Of a stretch of 64,000 bases of DNA, positions 10,561-21,380 are shown one piece after another. This DNA comes from Hyparrhenia diplandra (taxonomy: Eukaryota > Streptophyta > Magnoliopsida > Poales > Poaceae): positions 62,001 to 126,000 of the forward strand of contig JADLZK010002809.1 of NCBI GenBank assembly GCA_015847255.1, written 5' to 3'. Numbering within the stretch: position 1 is the first letter of the stretch; every line of letters starts with the position of its first letter. The notes beneath the pieces were generated by a model. It was not told the origin of the DNA, ran no database searches, and saw nothing but the letters and a program-made list of their open reading frames with translations. The position numbers were made by a program, and so were the translations under genes.

Positions 10561-11729
10561 CCGTTGCCGTTGGGGGCACTGTGACCGTGACGTCAGTCGG
10601 CCAGCGGATCTCGACGGAAACAGCGGGGGGTGCCGCTCACCATCACGACCATGCCCTGCTGCGCCTGTGCCTGCTCTGTTTCTCTGCAGGTGGGGCCAGG
10701 TGGCAGAGAACCACGACGCAGCTTCTCTGTTCAGCGGTCGTGATGGGCGACGCCTCGAGATGAGTGCCGCCGGCGTATCCTCTGTTCAGTACGTACGAGT
10801 TTGGAGTTTGTGTTGGCCATGATCGTCGTATAGTATATATTTGTGAGATGGATATAGCAAACATATGTGGTAGCAGTAACAGGTACCTAGTACTTGAGGA
10901 TCGGACGGACGATATACATGCAGCAACGTGCAGAGTAACTGTGGTGTCTCTGCCTCTTGTGGTTTTGAACTATCTCATTCATTCATCATTCACTGCTGCA
11001 AGATGGATGATCATGGCACCTGTCTGGTTTTTGAAATGTACATACTCCACGTCAAGGAGGCAAGGATTAGTTGACCCCACAAGAAAATATGTACCGGTCG
11101 GTACTACTTTTTTGGCAATGTGTACTTATATGTTTAGGGATTTTTTTTGTGTGTGTTGAGACTTGAAAAAAAGTCCATTTTAATCTCTACCAAACCAAAT
11201 AGGGTGGGACTTTTTTTCACTTTGCTTTTAGTTAAAAGTCCCTAGAAGACCTTAATGGGAGGTTGGTGAAGAGGTACCTCAGGGACTATCCGGTCCTTTT
11301 GCGACCCATGTGGCATACTTAGGGTTGGCCGCAGGCACCTCGTCATCATCATCGTCGGGTTTCTAGCTTCTTGGGAAGATTCTTCGACGGAGGCACGACA
11401 TTGGCCCGCCCAATCGGCCACGGTGAGCGCCTCGGCGCCGACACGACTTGCGCCTTCCATGATTGATGGTTGGTGCGGCTCATCTTCGAGAGCCGGAGGT
11501 AGGAAGGTGGTGGCGAGGCGACAAACGAAAAGAGCGGAGGAAGAGACAAATAAAGCCATGGAAAAACTCGTTGGAGTAGAAGGCTCTAGATACCATGAAA
11601 GAATAGGTTTAACGAGATTGTCCGCCCGGCTCTCTCGGTTACATGGCTTGCACAAGAGGTTGATTACATCATCTTGTGATACAAAAAATATTTAACCTCT
11701 TGTTGAGTATGTTCTAAATTCAAATCCAC
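10561..11729. other. 3' flank of the TRM-type gene, no gene
   Basis: Probably 3' UTR and downstream DNA. A pair of complementary phrases at about 11170-11260 (AAAAAGTCC and GGGACTTTTTTTCAC) may be a degraded MITE. Open frames on both strands at 11242-11695 overlap one another and have no domain. Confidence 0.35.
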
Positions 11730-12038
11730 TATGGAGGTAGGGCTTCTATCGTAGCGGCGGCGGTCGGGCAGGGCCATCCGCCCCGAGGGACGCTTGGGGG
11801 GGGTGGGGGCGGAGGGGGTGGTAGTCGACATATATATACCTCGCTAGGGTTTCCACCGACGATCGTCTCATTCTCTTGTAAGTCGCCAGATATCGCGTTG
11901 TAACCCCGACTCTTGATAATAGTGAGGAGTGTTTGTCGGCCGGGCGCCGTGGTTTTTACTCCAAAGATTGGGATGGTTTTCCACGTTAAATTTTTGATCT
12001 TGTTCTTCGTCGTTTCCGTCATCACCGTTTATAACAAC
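11730..12038 (+). mobile_element. Copia-type LTR remnant
   Basis: Contains a TATATATA box (about 11831), the phrase CTAGGGTTTCC, CATTCTCTTGTAAG, GCGTTGTAACCCC, and an end with GTGGTTTTTACTCC and TTTTCCACGTTAAAT. These are the ordered landmarks of the 3' half of grass Ty1-copia LTRs. The same order appears at 26731-27150. No internal retroelement domains are adjacent, so it is a solo or truncated LTR. Its right end is immediately occupied by a Stowaway MITE. Confidence 0.6.
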
Positions 12039-12280
12039 TACTCCCTCCGTCTCAAATTAAACGCAGTTTTTAGGTGTTCGTGCCATAAGTTTGACTTCGA
12101 TTTGTAGAAAATACGTACAAGATTAAATCTCTAAATAAATTTGTTAAATAACTAGATCAAAATATCTTTACAATGATACTAATTATGTAATATAAATATC
12201 AATCCTATTTTAATATATAATTGCCGATGCAGTTTTTCTCGGGAAGCGAGAACTACATTTATTCCGGGATGGAGGGAGTA
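12039..12280. mobile_element. Stowaway-type MITE (242 bp with TA target sites)
   Basis: Begins TACTCCCTCCGTC and ends ATGGAGGGAGTA, the classic Stowaway inverted termini with TA target duplication (Tc1/mariner superfamily). The interior is AT-rich and non-coding. It sits at the distal end of the copia LTR remnant. Confidence 0.9.
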
Positions 12281-13384
12281 CCTTCCTGGATTACACGGAA
12301 GTCAAGGCTTGATCTCTACGTTACATTTGGATATACCGAGTACAAGTCACTGTAGCTAATTAAGTTACACATCCTAACTAATCATATATCTTCTAACAAA
12401 GTGAAAGCCGCATCATCTGTACCTACGATAGAATGTCATTTCCCCTCGTGACCCCTGAGAGAACATGATGTGTCTGTGACACTCTTTAGTTACCGTGGTA
12501 CGTACTGTACTTATTACCAATTTGTTGTTACATCCGGCCAATCGCCCTAGCTGCTTAAAATTCGAATTGTTGTGCATCGATCCAATCCAGCAAGGAAGGC
12601 GCGTACCAATCTGTTCTTTGTTTGCTTTTGTCGAAACAAAACAAATTCGATTCCATTCGAATCGACGGATGGGCCGGGGGCTCTGCGTGCGTGATTCTGT
12701 TTGCCCCTGGGCCCATCCATCATTCTGTCGTCCAGGATGGGGGTCATGTATGCTGACGTTGCTGCGGTAGAATCAATCAACAGGGTGCAAACCACCATCC
12801 TCCGCGGGCAGCGGACAGGGACAACAGCTTGATAGCCCCAATTGCTCACTGCTATAACATTGTTCATGCCCGTTAAAATTTACTGTCTTCTTTGTGACTT
12901 CCCCATTCTAAATTATAAAATGTTTTTTTTTCCTATGTATATAGATAAACATATGGTAAAAGGTATGTATCAAAAAAAGTTAATTACTTATAATTTGGAA
13001 TGGATGGGGTACCTTTTTGTGTGTGTGGTTTGATAAATTACTTACAGTATAATCAACATTTTCTAGTACTCGCACCATTTATTTTAACAAATTCACACCA
13101 AATTTGAGTTGGTATTTCCAAACTCCTCTACTGCAAAAAGAGTTCACCATTGAAGCAAAACACATTTATCTATGGGCCTAAAGCAAACGAAACGGTCGGA
13201 GGGCCTCTCTCTCTCTCTCACTCACTCTGAAAATTCGAGTGATGGTTAAGCAACCAATCAGTCAACAGAAGGGACACGGGTTCATCCACTGGGCCTAAAT
13301 GTTGGCCACCACCACCACTGTATATAGGATTGGGGTCATAGCTGTTCAAAAATACTCTTCCTTTTTTTCCTTTTAGATTAGACT
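12281..13384. other. Intergenic DNA
   Basis: No gene recognised. Includes a CT microsatellite near 13205-13226. Overlapping plus and minus open frames at 12495-12867 show no domain. Confidence 0.4.
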
Positions 13385-14019
13385 AGGAAATATGCCCGTG
13401 CGTTGCCACGGGAGGAAAAACAATCGATACGCCGATTTATTTTCTCTAGCTTGTCGCATAGCTAGTCGTTACCATGGCGCGGGTCGCCAACCGCTCGGGC
13501 ATCCCTGGTGGGTCCTTGGTGGCCGCACGGGTGGGGAGACACTCTCGATCTTGACGCCGTGCTTCTTGCGAGAAAGGCACCCAGCTGGGCCAACTCGGCG
13601 GCGTCGCGCAACACGTAGCATGTCACCGGCGGCCGTTGTTGTAGACGAAGCACAACAAAGCTTGTCCGCTGGTAGTCCGGCGGCGGCGACAACACCGTGT
13701 TCACCATCACCGGCCGAGCGCCGCCACGGCCGCGCCCCGCTAAAGCCCTGAGCTAAATCGCCACCGTCGCATCCATGGTGTGGTGATTCGTCAAACCGAA
13801 CCCGGCCGTCCGAATCGGGGAGAGAAGCAAACGGACAGATTTGGGTGGCCGGCGGGCGCGAAGTCCGGGGAACCACAACCACCGTGGAAGCCAACCCGGA
13901 TGGCGTGTAGCTCTCACCTGGCTCGCCAATCCGACGGCGATCTCACCTTGTTGCTTGCCAACGGAGTGCCGGTCGCGGGTGTTGCGCCTTGCGATCGATT
14001 AGTTTGGTTAGGACACGGA
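13385..14019. other. GC-rich segment starting with a hairpin-forming motif
   Basis: Starts with ATGCCCGTGCGTTGCCACGGG (split palindrome CCCGTG/CACGGG), a phrase I associate with repeats common in grass genomes. The GC-rich stretch that follows has overlapping frames on both strands (up to 141 codons on minus) but no recognisable domain. It directly precedes the small CACTA element. Confidence 0.3.
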
Positions 14020-14022
14020 TGG

Positions 14023-15181
14023 CACTACTACATAAGCGATTAACCGCGGGCGGACAAAAACATTTTCCGTGGCGGGCATTTTGTCCGCCACGGACGGAGG
14101 GTCACGGAAAATGGGCGATTTTTCGTGGCGGACAAAATGCCCGCCACGGTTAATGAATAAAAAAAAAAAAAAAAAAATCGATCCCTGAAACCCTAGCGGG
14201 CCGGCGGCATCCGCCGGGCCGCTGGGTCCGCTTAGGGGTTTCGCCGCCGCCGGATCTCGGGGAAGAGGAGGAACGCCGGAGGAGGTGGGAAAGGGGCCGC
14301 CGTCGGCGCGGGAAGGGGGCGGCGTCGAGCTCGAGGGAGGGGAAGGGAGCCTCCATGGACGCGGATCCGCCACCGCGAGTGCGGATCCGCGAGCTGGGGG
14401 AAGGGCCGCCGTCGGCGCGGGGGAAGGGGCGGCGTTGAGCTCGGGGGGAAGGAGCCTCCATGGGACGTGGATTCGCCACCGCGAGTGCGGATCCGCGAAG
14501 CTGGGGAAAGGGGCGCCGCCGAAGCGCTGGAGAAGGGGCGCCGTCGAGCTCGAGGGAGGAGGAGCCTCCATGGACGTGGATCCGCCGCCGCGCTTGGGAG
14601 CCGTCTTGCGCCGCGTGAGGTCGCGTCGCGGGCCTCCGCCCTCGCGCCGCCATGGCCGTGGCCGTCTAGCCGGTCGCGGCCTAGGAGCCGGCCGGTGCGC
14701 CGCGCTGCGGGTAGCGGCCCGGCCGCCTCGGCGGCTTGGGTCCAGCGCCGCCATGGGGAGGAGAGAGGCTGGTGAGAGAGTTGGTGGAGAGAGAGAGGAG
14801 TCGGGGTGAGGGGAGAGAGAGAGAAGTGAGGGAGTTGGTGAGTTAGGGTTAAGTTTTTCTTATATATGATGGCACCGTATTGGGCTCACTTGGGTTAAGA
14901 TGGGCTTCGGGTTGGGCCTCATTTTCCGTGGCGGGCTTATTACAAAAACCGCCACGGTTAATCGATAACCGCGGGCGATATTGTAAAATGCCCGCCACGG
15001 TTAATCCCTATTAACCGTGGCGGTTATTTTACAATGTTCGCCACGCGGTTAATCGATTAACCGCGGGCTGTTTTTCCTCCGGCCGGAGGTGTCAAGCCAC
15101 CTATTTTCCGTGGCGGTTTCTCAAATGCCCGCCACGGAAAATAAAATCGAACACCACGTAAAAATCAATTTTGTAATAGTG
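14023..15181. mobile_element. Complete non-autonomous CACTA transposon, 1,159 bp
   Basis: The left end CACTACTACATAAGCGATT and the reverse complement of the right end, CACTATTACAAAATTGATT, form imperfect inverted termini. The flanking trinucleotide TGG is identical on both sides (14020-14022 and 15182-15184), matching the 3-bp target duplication of En/Spm (CACTA) elements. Subterminal zones (about 14040-14150 and 14920-15140) are packed with repeats of CCGTGGCGG and its complement in both orientations. The middle (about 14180-14850) is GC-rich and carries tandem units. It encodes no transposase, so it must depend on an autonomous partner. Confidence 0.88.
14300..14590. repeat. GC-rich tandem units inside the small CACTA element
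   Basis: About three units of roughly 110-120 bp, each containing GTCGAGCTCGAGGGAGG-like, GGAGCCTCCATGG and GGATCCGC phrases. They create long overlapping frames on both strands (up to 248 codons on minus) that are artefacts of composition and repetition. The preceding AAACCCTAGCGGGCC phrase resembles a plant gene leader, so the block could derive from a captured promoter/leader. Confidence 0.6.
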
Positions 15182-15804
15182 TGGACACAGCGAGAGGAAG
15201 TGGGACGAGGACACCACGCCAAGCACCGATCGATACAGCTGATGGATCGTTGTCACTGTCACCCCTGGCCATTTGGATGCATGCATGCATCGTTATGTGT
15301 CATATGCATGCCAAATATGTCCAAATTAGGTCAAAGGATGGCTAAATATGTAAGGCACGAAGCTGTATTAGCTATTGGATGCATGCATGCATCGTTATGT
15401 GCCAGATGCATGCTAAATATGTCCAAATTAGGTCAAACTGTGGATGGCTAATATGTAAGGCACGAAGCTGTATTAGCTATGTGTCATATGCATGCTTAGC
15501 AGAGATCGATCAGAGGGCAAAGATGTGTCAAAGGATCACGGTCCGTCCGGCTCGGCTTCTCGCCCGCGTGTGCGTGCAAGACTCGTACTCTGCATGGTGG
15601 CTTGTACTCGCACGCTAAATATAAGAGGCAGCACCCAAAAAGAGGTGGAAAGAAATTTTTCTCTTTATTGGTAGGTATATAGATTAGAGGTGAGGTTTGA
15701 CCTGATATGCCCTTTTAACACTGAATTTGAGCATGAACTTGTCATTTTTCATTATGTGAATCCGAATCCCTTTGAAACATGGTCTTGTTTAAAACTTTTT
15801 TTTT
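15182..15804. repeat. 102-bp tandem repeat with CATGCATG cores
   Basis: Two units, about 15272-15373 and 15374-15479, plus a partial third from 15481. Each begins TTGGATGCATGCATGCATCG and ends GAAGCTGTATTAGCTA, and each contains ATGTCCAAATTAGGTCAAA. The second unit has a small insertion. CATGCATG is the RY element seen in seed promoters, but there is no adjacent gene to regulate, so function is unsupported. No gene in 15480-15804. Confidence 0.75.
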
Positions 15805-16496
15805 TAGGCCCCGTTTGGAACGGAGGCTTTTCGGAGGAATTTTGAAGGAAATCGATTCCCTGCAGTTTCTCGACATCATTTGGTGTTTGGAATGGAGGAA
15901 AACAGATTACCCGTTCCGGAGGAAAGGAATGGTTTGCTCACAGAATACAGGAAATAAAACATCCAGTTCCAGCTCTTGGTTTCGCGGAAGCCCGAGGCAA
16001 ATCTCGTCGTGGCTCGCTCGCTGAGAGAAAGTAAAGGCTTGACAGTTGAACTGCACAGCGGTGGTGTACAGGTGCGCAGCCGCCATGGCATTTACACCGC
16101 CAGGCCAAGCCCATAATCAATCTTAAAGAATAATCAAATCACGTTTGCTGTAGAGGCCTTGAGGCCTGCTTCCTTGAATTGATCTTATCTCTGTGGACCG
16201 GTTTGCTTATTGGAGAATTGATTCAAAGGAAATAAGATCTCACGTATATTTATTTCCTAATGAAAATTTAGCGTTGTAATCTCAAATGTTTGAAATAACA
16301 AAAAATGTTAATCTTTTTAATCACACCTTACATTTTGGAAATTCAGCGTTATAAATTCCTGCATTCCAAAAAACACCTCTATTTGTATCTTCCTGTGTTT
16401 TCTCTTTTCCTCCTGTTTTCCCACAACACTCCTATCCTATTTATCTTTTTTTCCTTTTCCTCTGTTTTGTAATCCTTTGTTCCAAACAGGCCCTTA
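15805..16496. mobile_element. hAT-like MITE or non-autonomous element (about 690 bp)
   Basis: Left terminus AGGCCCCGTTTGGAA and right terminus TTCCAAACAGGCCCTT are near-perfect inverted repeats of a type common in rice hAT-like MITEs. The interior has no transposase. T- and A-rich flanks prevent a clear target-duplication call. Confidence 0.6.
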
Positions 16497-16874
16497 AAAA
16501 AAAAACTGACATGTGTATATTTAAATTTTTTTATTTTAGAAAAAAAAGTTTTAAGTATTTTTATATTTTTAAGCGTTTAACATATATTCACACAAAATTC
16601 GAGTTGTATCGAAGGCTGCGACTAGTGGGCTGTAGTAACTGGGCCACAGAAATGGATGCGTATGTAGCCAATTAGTCTCGGTCAGTGTAAAGCAAAGCAA
16701 ATAAGAAGAAGAATTCCAACACAGAATGATCAATACAAATGAATGATCATTGAAAATCACACTGTAAGCAAAGCATGAACAACCATGGCACTGTTCTAAT
16801 ATGATAAAAATGTTTTCCCAAGCTTCGTTTAATTTATTAATGAAGCATGACTTCTAATTTGATTTCCTTGAATT

Positions 16875-17963
16875 CTAGGGAATCACCGGTGTAAGCAGCT
16901 GCTTACCTGCAAAGAAGGCTTCAACGTTGGCAATGGTATGGTCACGCAGATCGGACCTGGACTCCGACGTCCGAGCGGCTGAATGAGGCGTCAGCACGAC
17001 ATTGTCCATGGCCAAGAGCTCCGGCGGCACACGAGGTTCGTCCTCGAAGACGTCCAGACCAGCGCCGGCAATCCTGCCTTCCTTGAGCGCCCTCACCATT
17101 TCAGCCTCGTCGATGTTTGCGCCTCGGCCGATGTTTATGACGATCCCATCCTTCCCTAGCGCTTCCAGAACGTCCTTGTTCACGACGTGCCTCGTCTCCT
17201 TGTTCAGCGCGCAGGCGACGACGAGCACCTCGGATTCAGTAGCAAGGTCATGGACATTTGAGAAGTACTTGTAAGAGACTGAACGAGGATTTCTTGAGTG
17301 GTAGTAGATGACACATCCAAATGCTTCAAGCCTCTTTGCGATCAGGGGAACCAATGTTCCCCAAACCGATGATGCCAACACGCTTGCCACCGAGCTGAAA
17401 AAACATCATCAAGCCCAGGAAAACAAAATTTAGTCTGGTGTCGTGCTTGTGGATCGGAGACGGAGAAGAAGCTGACCTTGGAGCCGAGGCAGTAATCTCC
17501 CCTGCTGCAGTGGCCAGAGTCCTCGGCGGACGAACCGCTCGGACGCCGTGACGCGCCGCAGCACGTCGATGAGCATGCACACAGCATGGTCGGCGACGTC
17601 GGCGGAGTAGACCGTGCCGGAGTTGGCGACGGCCACGCCGCGGCGCGCGCACTCGTGGAGATCGATGTGGTTGACGCCCGCCGCCGTCGTGACGACGCAG
17701 CGAAGGGAGGGCAGGGCGTCGAGGAACTCGGCGTCCACGCGGGCGGGCCGCCACCCACGACGACCGCGGCGCGGGGGTTCCTGGACAGCCGCGGCGGCGG
17801 CGAGGAAGGACGGGAGGGACGGCGAGTCCGATGCGAAGAAGTCGAGGACGCGGAAGCGCTGGTGTAGTGCGGCGGCGAAGTGTGCGTCCACACGGCGGAT
17901 GAGGAGGAGCGCCGGGAGAGCCGGCGTGTCCGCGGCCGTCGCTGCGACGGCGGCGGATGCCAT
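16875..17963 (-). CDS. Hydroxypyruvate/glyoxylate reductase, HPR3-type, frameshifted
   Basis: A D-isomer-specific 2-hydroxyacid dehydrogenase that reduces hydroxypyruvate or glyoxylate with NAD(P)H, by analogy with Arabidopsis HPR3. Exon 1 (17477-17963) starts at ATG 17961-17963 and has the N-terminal catalytic half with LPSLRCVVTTAAGVNHIDL and VANSGTVYSADVADHAV. Exon 2 (16875-17394, acceptor TTTCAG) begins LGGKRVGIIGLGNIGS, the Rossmann GxGxxG dinucleotide-binding motif. It continues with VINIGRGANIDE, AGLDVFEDEP and the catalytic His in LTPHSAA, and ends at TAG 16875-16877. Oddities: an extra C at about 17350-17354 shifts the frame right after the Rossmann motif, an extra G near 17497 shifts the end of exon 1, and an apparently compensated shift lies near 17740-17790. 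Without these the gene would be full length. Sequence error or recent decay are both possible. Confidence 0.78.
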
Positions 17964-18639
17964 GGTTGGACCGATCCAGTGAACCGGGAGTCTTGAAAAA
18001 CTCTCCCAAAAAACAACGGGAAAGATACCAAACTCGCCGCGGGAAACTAAAACAATACGAAGTGATTGTTTGGCCAACTCGACCGGTCTTCTGGAATAGT
18101 ATAATCTGGATCAAGAGGCCATGCTGGATGTAACGTAACATTCATGCTGGATTTCCTTGGTCAATAAAAGTCAGATACTTTACTCATAGACAACATCCAT
18201 CCAAACAAAAGTACAATGGAGTTCATATTTTACAACTGTTGCTGTCACCTTCATTAACAGGATCCCTGGGAAGAAATCCTGACAAATCTGCTAAGTAGTG
18301 AGGGAGAGAAGAGGGTAAAGTAACAAGAACGATAATGTTCTACAGACTGAAACTGATAGCCACTCTGTTTCTCAATAAGAACCTAACATTCATGCTGGCA
18401 TGTAGCTTAGTTAGCATTTGTATCACTGCTTTTTGCTTCCAAAATAGATCTATTGTCATAGATGTATCCCTGTATCAGGACACACATATATCATAATAAT
18501 GTCAGAGCATGGTATAGTTAAGAATATTCCACAAAATGTCATTACAATTTCCATTCAAATTTCAGCTTTTGACACTGTTCGCTTGTCTCATGACACTTGA
18601 AATGTTTTCCAACCTTCTTTTAATAATTAGTATTATTAA
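17964..18639. other. Upstream region of the HPR3-type gene
   Basis: Upstream of a minus-strand gene, so its promoter should lie here. I cannot point to a specific TATA box with confidence. No other gene is seen. Confidence 0.35.
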
Positions 18640-18762
18640 TTAATGAGGCATGACATCTGATTTGATTTTCTAGAATTCTAGGGAAGCACCGCCACCGGTG
18701 TACCTGAAAAGAAGGCCTCAAGGTTGGCAATGGTATGGCCACACAAATCTGTGCCAAGATCA
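18640..18762 (-). pseudogene. 3'-end remnant of a second HPR3-type copy
   Basis: This stretch matches 16845-16960, the end of exon 2 plus 3' flank: AATTCTAGGGAA, CACCGGTGTA, GAAGGC-TCAA-GTTGGCAATGGTATGG. On the minus strand it reads HTIANLEAFFSG, the C-terminal helix of the reductase. The remainder of the gene is absent. It is best read as the leftover of a tandem duplicate whose body was deleted. Confidence 0.75.
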
Positions 18763-18989
18763 CATTCTTTTCACAGTGTAAACTTTAAAATTGTTCTTCA
18801 ACATTGATGTTCATTGGAGAAACTTGACCTTGAAGATAGGACCCCTAAATAGCACATTAACTAATTACTGTCAGTCCTCATCAGCAGTCATCTTATTTCG
18901 TTTCAGAGAAGCCATCTCTTATTTTCAGTTCAGATTCAGAAGCAGGAGCTTCAGTACTCCAACAACAGCTTGGTTGTTTTGTGAATCAT

Positions 18990-19298
18990 TAGATGGCTCA
19001 GATTAGTCTGATGACGTCACGAAGCTGACTCAGTCAATACGCCGTTCTCTGTGGTCGCCGTCGCGCGCCGCGGCTGCCCGTCGCCGTCGCCGTCGCCACC
19101 GAAGAGGACCAATCTGCAGTGCACTAGGCCGGTGGCATGTGATGCGCTGCAGACTCCTCCGTCGAGCAGGCCCAACCACTTGCCTTACCCTCGGTCCCTC
19201 CACTCTCGATCTACGGCGCCGCCACTGGAGTTGGCCGAGCAGAGGGAAACCCATTTGGTTGCTAGGATCGAGGCAATCGTGGGCGGATCCGGACTACG
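18990..19298 (+). other. GC-rich segment interrupted by a retroposed insert
   Basis: A GC-rich block with an open plus frame from 19051 (begins MVAVARRGCPSPSPS). Its apparent continuation is 20634-20900, beyond the insert described next. I recognise no domain. It may be a 5' exon or leader of an old gene. Confidence 0.25.
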
Positions 19299-20633
19299 GC
19301 AGCGTCTAGCTTTTTTTTTTTTTTTTAACAAACCAGGCAGGAGAGGCTGCCGATCTAGAAGACCACAAACAACAAGAAAAAGAACCACTGAAGACAACAA
19401 AGACAACTACCAACAACAGCCTACCCGACAACGACAACAAGAAAAACCCTACAACATATTACGAAGTGCAAAAGCGACTTCGCCACAAGGTTTTGAAGGC
19501 GAGGACCCTTTAAACCCATCAAAGAATTGAGGGTGTCTGGCGGCAACAGATCCTTTAAAAAGACCACGACTTCTTGAATTGCGTCGTCATCGAGCTTCCC
19601 ATCCTTCCCAACAATGCCTAAATCCCTAACACACCGCGTCGAGCAAGGCGGCCACTTCGCGAAGCAAAGACTTATTATAGGACTTGCGTCGACGATGACG
19701 ACTTGTTATCACGGGAGGTGGCGAAGAGGGGTGTCCTGGAGGACACGCCACGTCATGCTCCATCCTAGCTGTGCCGCGCTCCACATCGACCGATGACCTT
19801 TCATAGGACTTACGGCGGCGATGTCTTGTTGTCGTGGTTTGTATTGGGGGCATGTGAGGTCCTCTCCCTCCCTAGGTCTAGGGTGCGGAGGAGACGTTAT
19901 CTCCATCGATGGATCCTCTTGGAGCTCTTCTATGTTGACCTCGCTCGTGGAATGGGGAGGGCAGTCTTACATTGTGAGAAGGATAGGTTCAGCCACGAGC
20001 ATTAGAGACAACTTACTCATCAACAGATCGTCCTCCACCAAAACAACATCCTCAATAGAGGTGACCTCTGCATTTTGCCGAGGTCCCCGCGAGCACCTCG
20101 CTAGCTTGCTCCGTGGTCGTCTTTTGGTGAATCTCTGTGCTAGTCGCCTCTTGGTGAATCTCTGTGGTAGTCACCTCTATGGTCATCTTGCCAAGAATGG
20201 GGTCTGCACTATCTGCACAAGTGTCCTCACACAAGGAATCAACAGGCGTGCAAGCCGCAAGGGAAGCCATGATCGAAGGTGTCGGCGATCGTCGAACCGG
20301 AGAACATGGACCAAAGAGCTCAGGCGCGGGGAATAGGAGAATGCTCGGCACGTGGCTCCACACACTCCAAATGGTTGGCTATACGAGCTAGCCAAAGCTT
20401 GATGGTTGAAGCCTCCTCCCTGAGGGGGGCGTGCCGCTTCCTCCATACGAACTGCAATCAAACGATCGAGGTCCTGATTGCAAAGACTCCAATAAGTCTG
20501 CTCGCAAAGACTCCACCAGAGGTGCAAGCATAGATTGGAGGGTCGAAGTCGTCGAAGCAGGAGAGACATAACAGTTGCGACGGAGTCACGTCCCTCGCGA
20601 GGGCTGCCTGTTCCCTCTCGCAGCGTCTAGCTT
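19299..20633 (-). mobile_element. Retroposed insert with 14-bp target duplication and poly(A) tail
   Basis: GCAGCGTCTAGCTT is perfectly repeated at 19299-19312 and 20620-20633. The insert begins on the plus strand with a T run (19311-19326), that is, a poly(A) tail in antisense orientation, and spans about 1.3 kb. On the minus strand it has broken open frames, including a 128-codon stretch ending at 20183 and segments with DDAIQEVV and LKDLLPPDTL, reminiscent of plant LINE ORF1/gag-like protein. No reverse transcriptase is visible. A non-autonomous or internally deleted L1-type LINE is most likely. Confidence 0.75.
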
Positions 20634-21380
20634 CAGGCTCGCTACGGATCCGGCCCCGGTTTGTGCGTGCATCCATCCCTCCGCCATCTGCGGCCGAAGG
20701 CCACGGGCGGCAGCGGCGACGGTCCGGCGGCCCTTGTTGAATGGTCGGGAAAGTGGATCAGGCTGGGTGCAGCGTCCGTATGGTCGTTTGGAGAAGATGC
20801 ATACCCACTGCATCGTGCTTTTCCTGTTCGACTTTCGGTCCCACGCATTCTAATCTGGTCGGGAAAGTGGATCAGGAGACGGTAGCCATGTAACTGTAAG
20901 CACTCATTCTTCTCCCTCCATTACTTAACTGAGATGATTACTTAATACAAGTGTACCACTATGTGTGAAAATGTGTTTGCTTCTAGGAAAATACTATATG
21001 CCAATGCAGTTTGAATTGATACTAAAAAATCGTGGTACTTATGATTCCTTAGTGATATCGAAAATAAAGCAAAAAGAAGAAAATACGCTATTTTGTATTT
21101 TAGAGTAGCTTTATAGTGTTAGTATCAGATCCGTTTACTGTAATGTCTGGCTATAATTTGGTAGTTGAGTGCATCATAATATCAAAACTATATGATGCAC
21201 TTGGCCATATATGTCGAAACTACATGATGTTGCTTCTAGCCATAACACAGTTGCTGCTGCTGATTTGGAAGATGAGCTGTTGCGGCTGCTGATTAGGGAG
21301 GGCGAGGTGTCGTTGCTAAAGATCAAGATCACGGGTGTAGATTGGGGAGTGCAGGGTTGGATGGGATCGATGGATAAAAT
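20634..21380. other. Continuation of the interrupted segment, then AT-rich DNA
   Basis: 20634-20890 is GC-rich and would join 19298 if the insert were absent. It contains a short internal duplication of GGTCGGGAAAGTGGATCAGG (about 20743 and 20858). From 20900 the sequence turns AT-rich. The frame at 21211-21380 (begins MSKLHDVASSHN) is open but has no known domain. Confidence 0.3.

Noticed and set aside
14008..14754. 248-codon minus-strand open frame (and a 174-codon plus frame) in the small CACTA element
   Set aside because: Open on both strands because of GC-rich tandem units; Pro/Ala/Arg low complexity, no domain, and it crosses the element's left terminus.
15272..15480. CRISPR-like array
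   Set aside because: Only two to three long adjacent units without spacers, in a plant genome.
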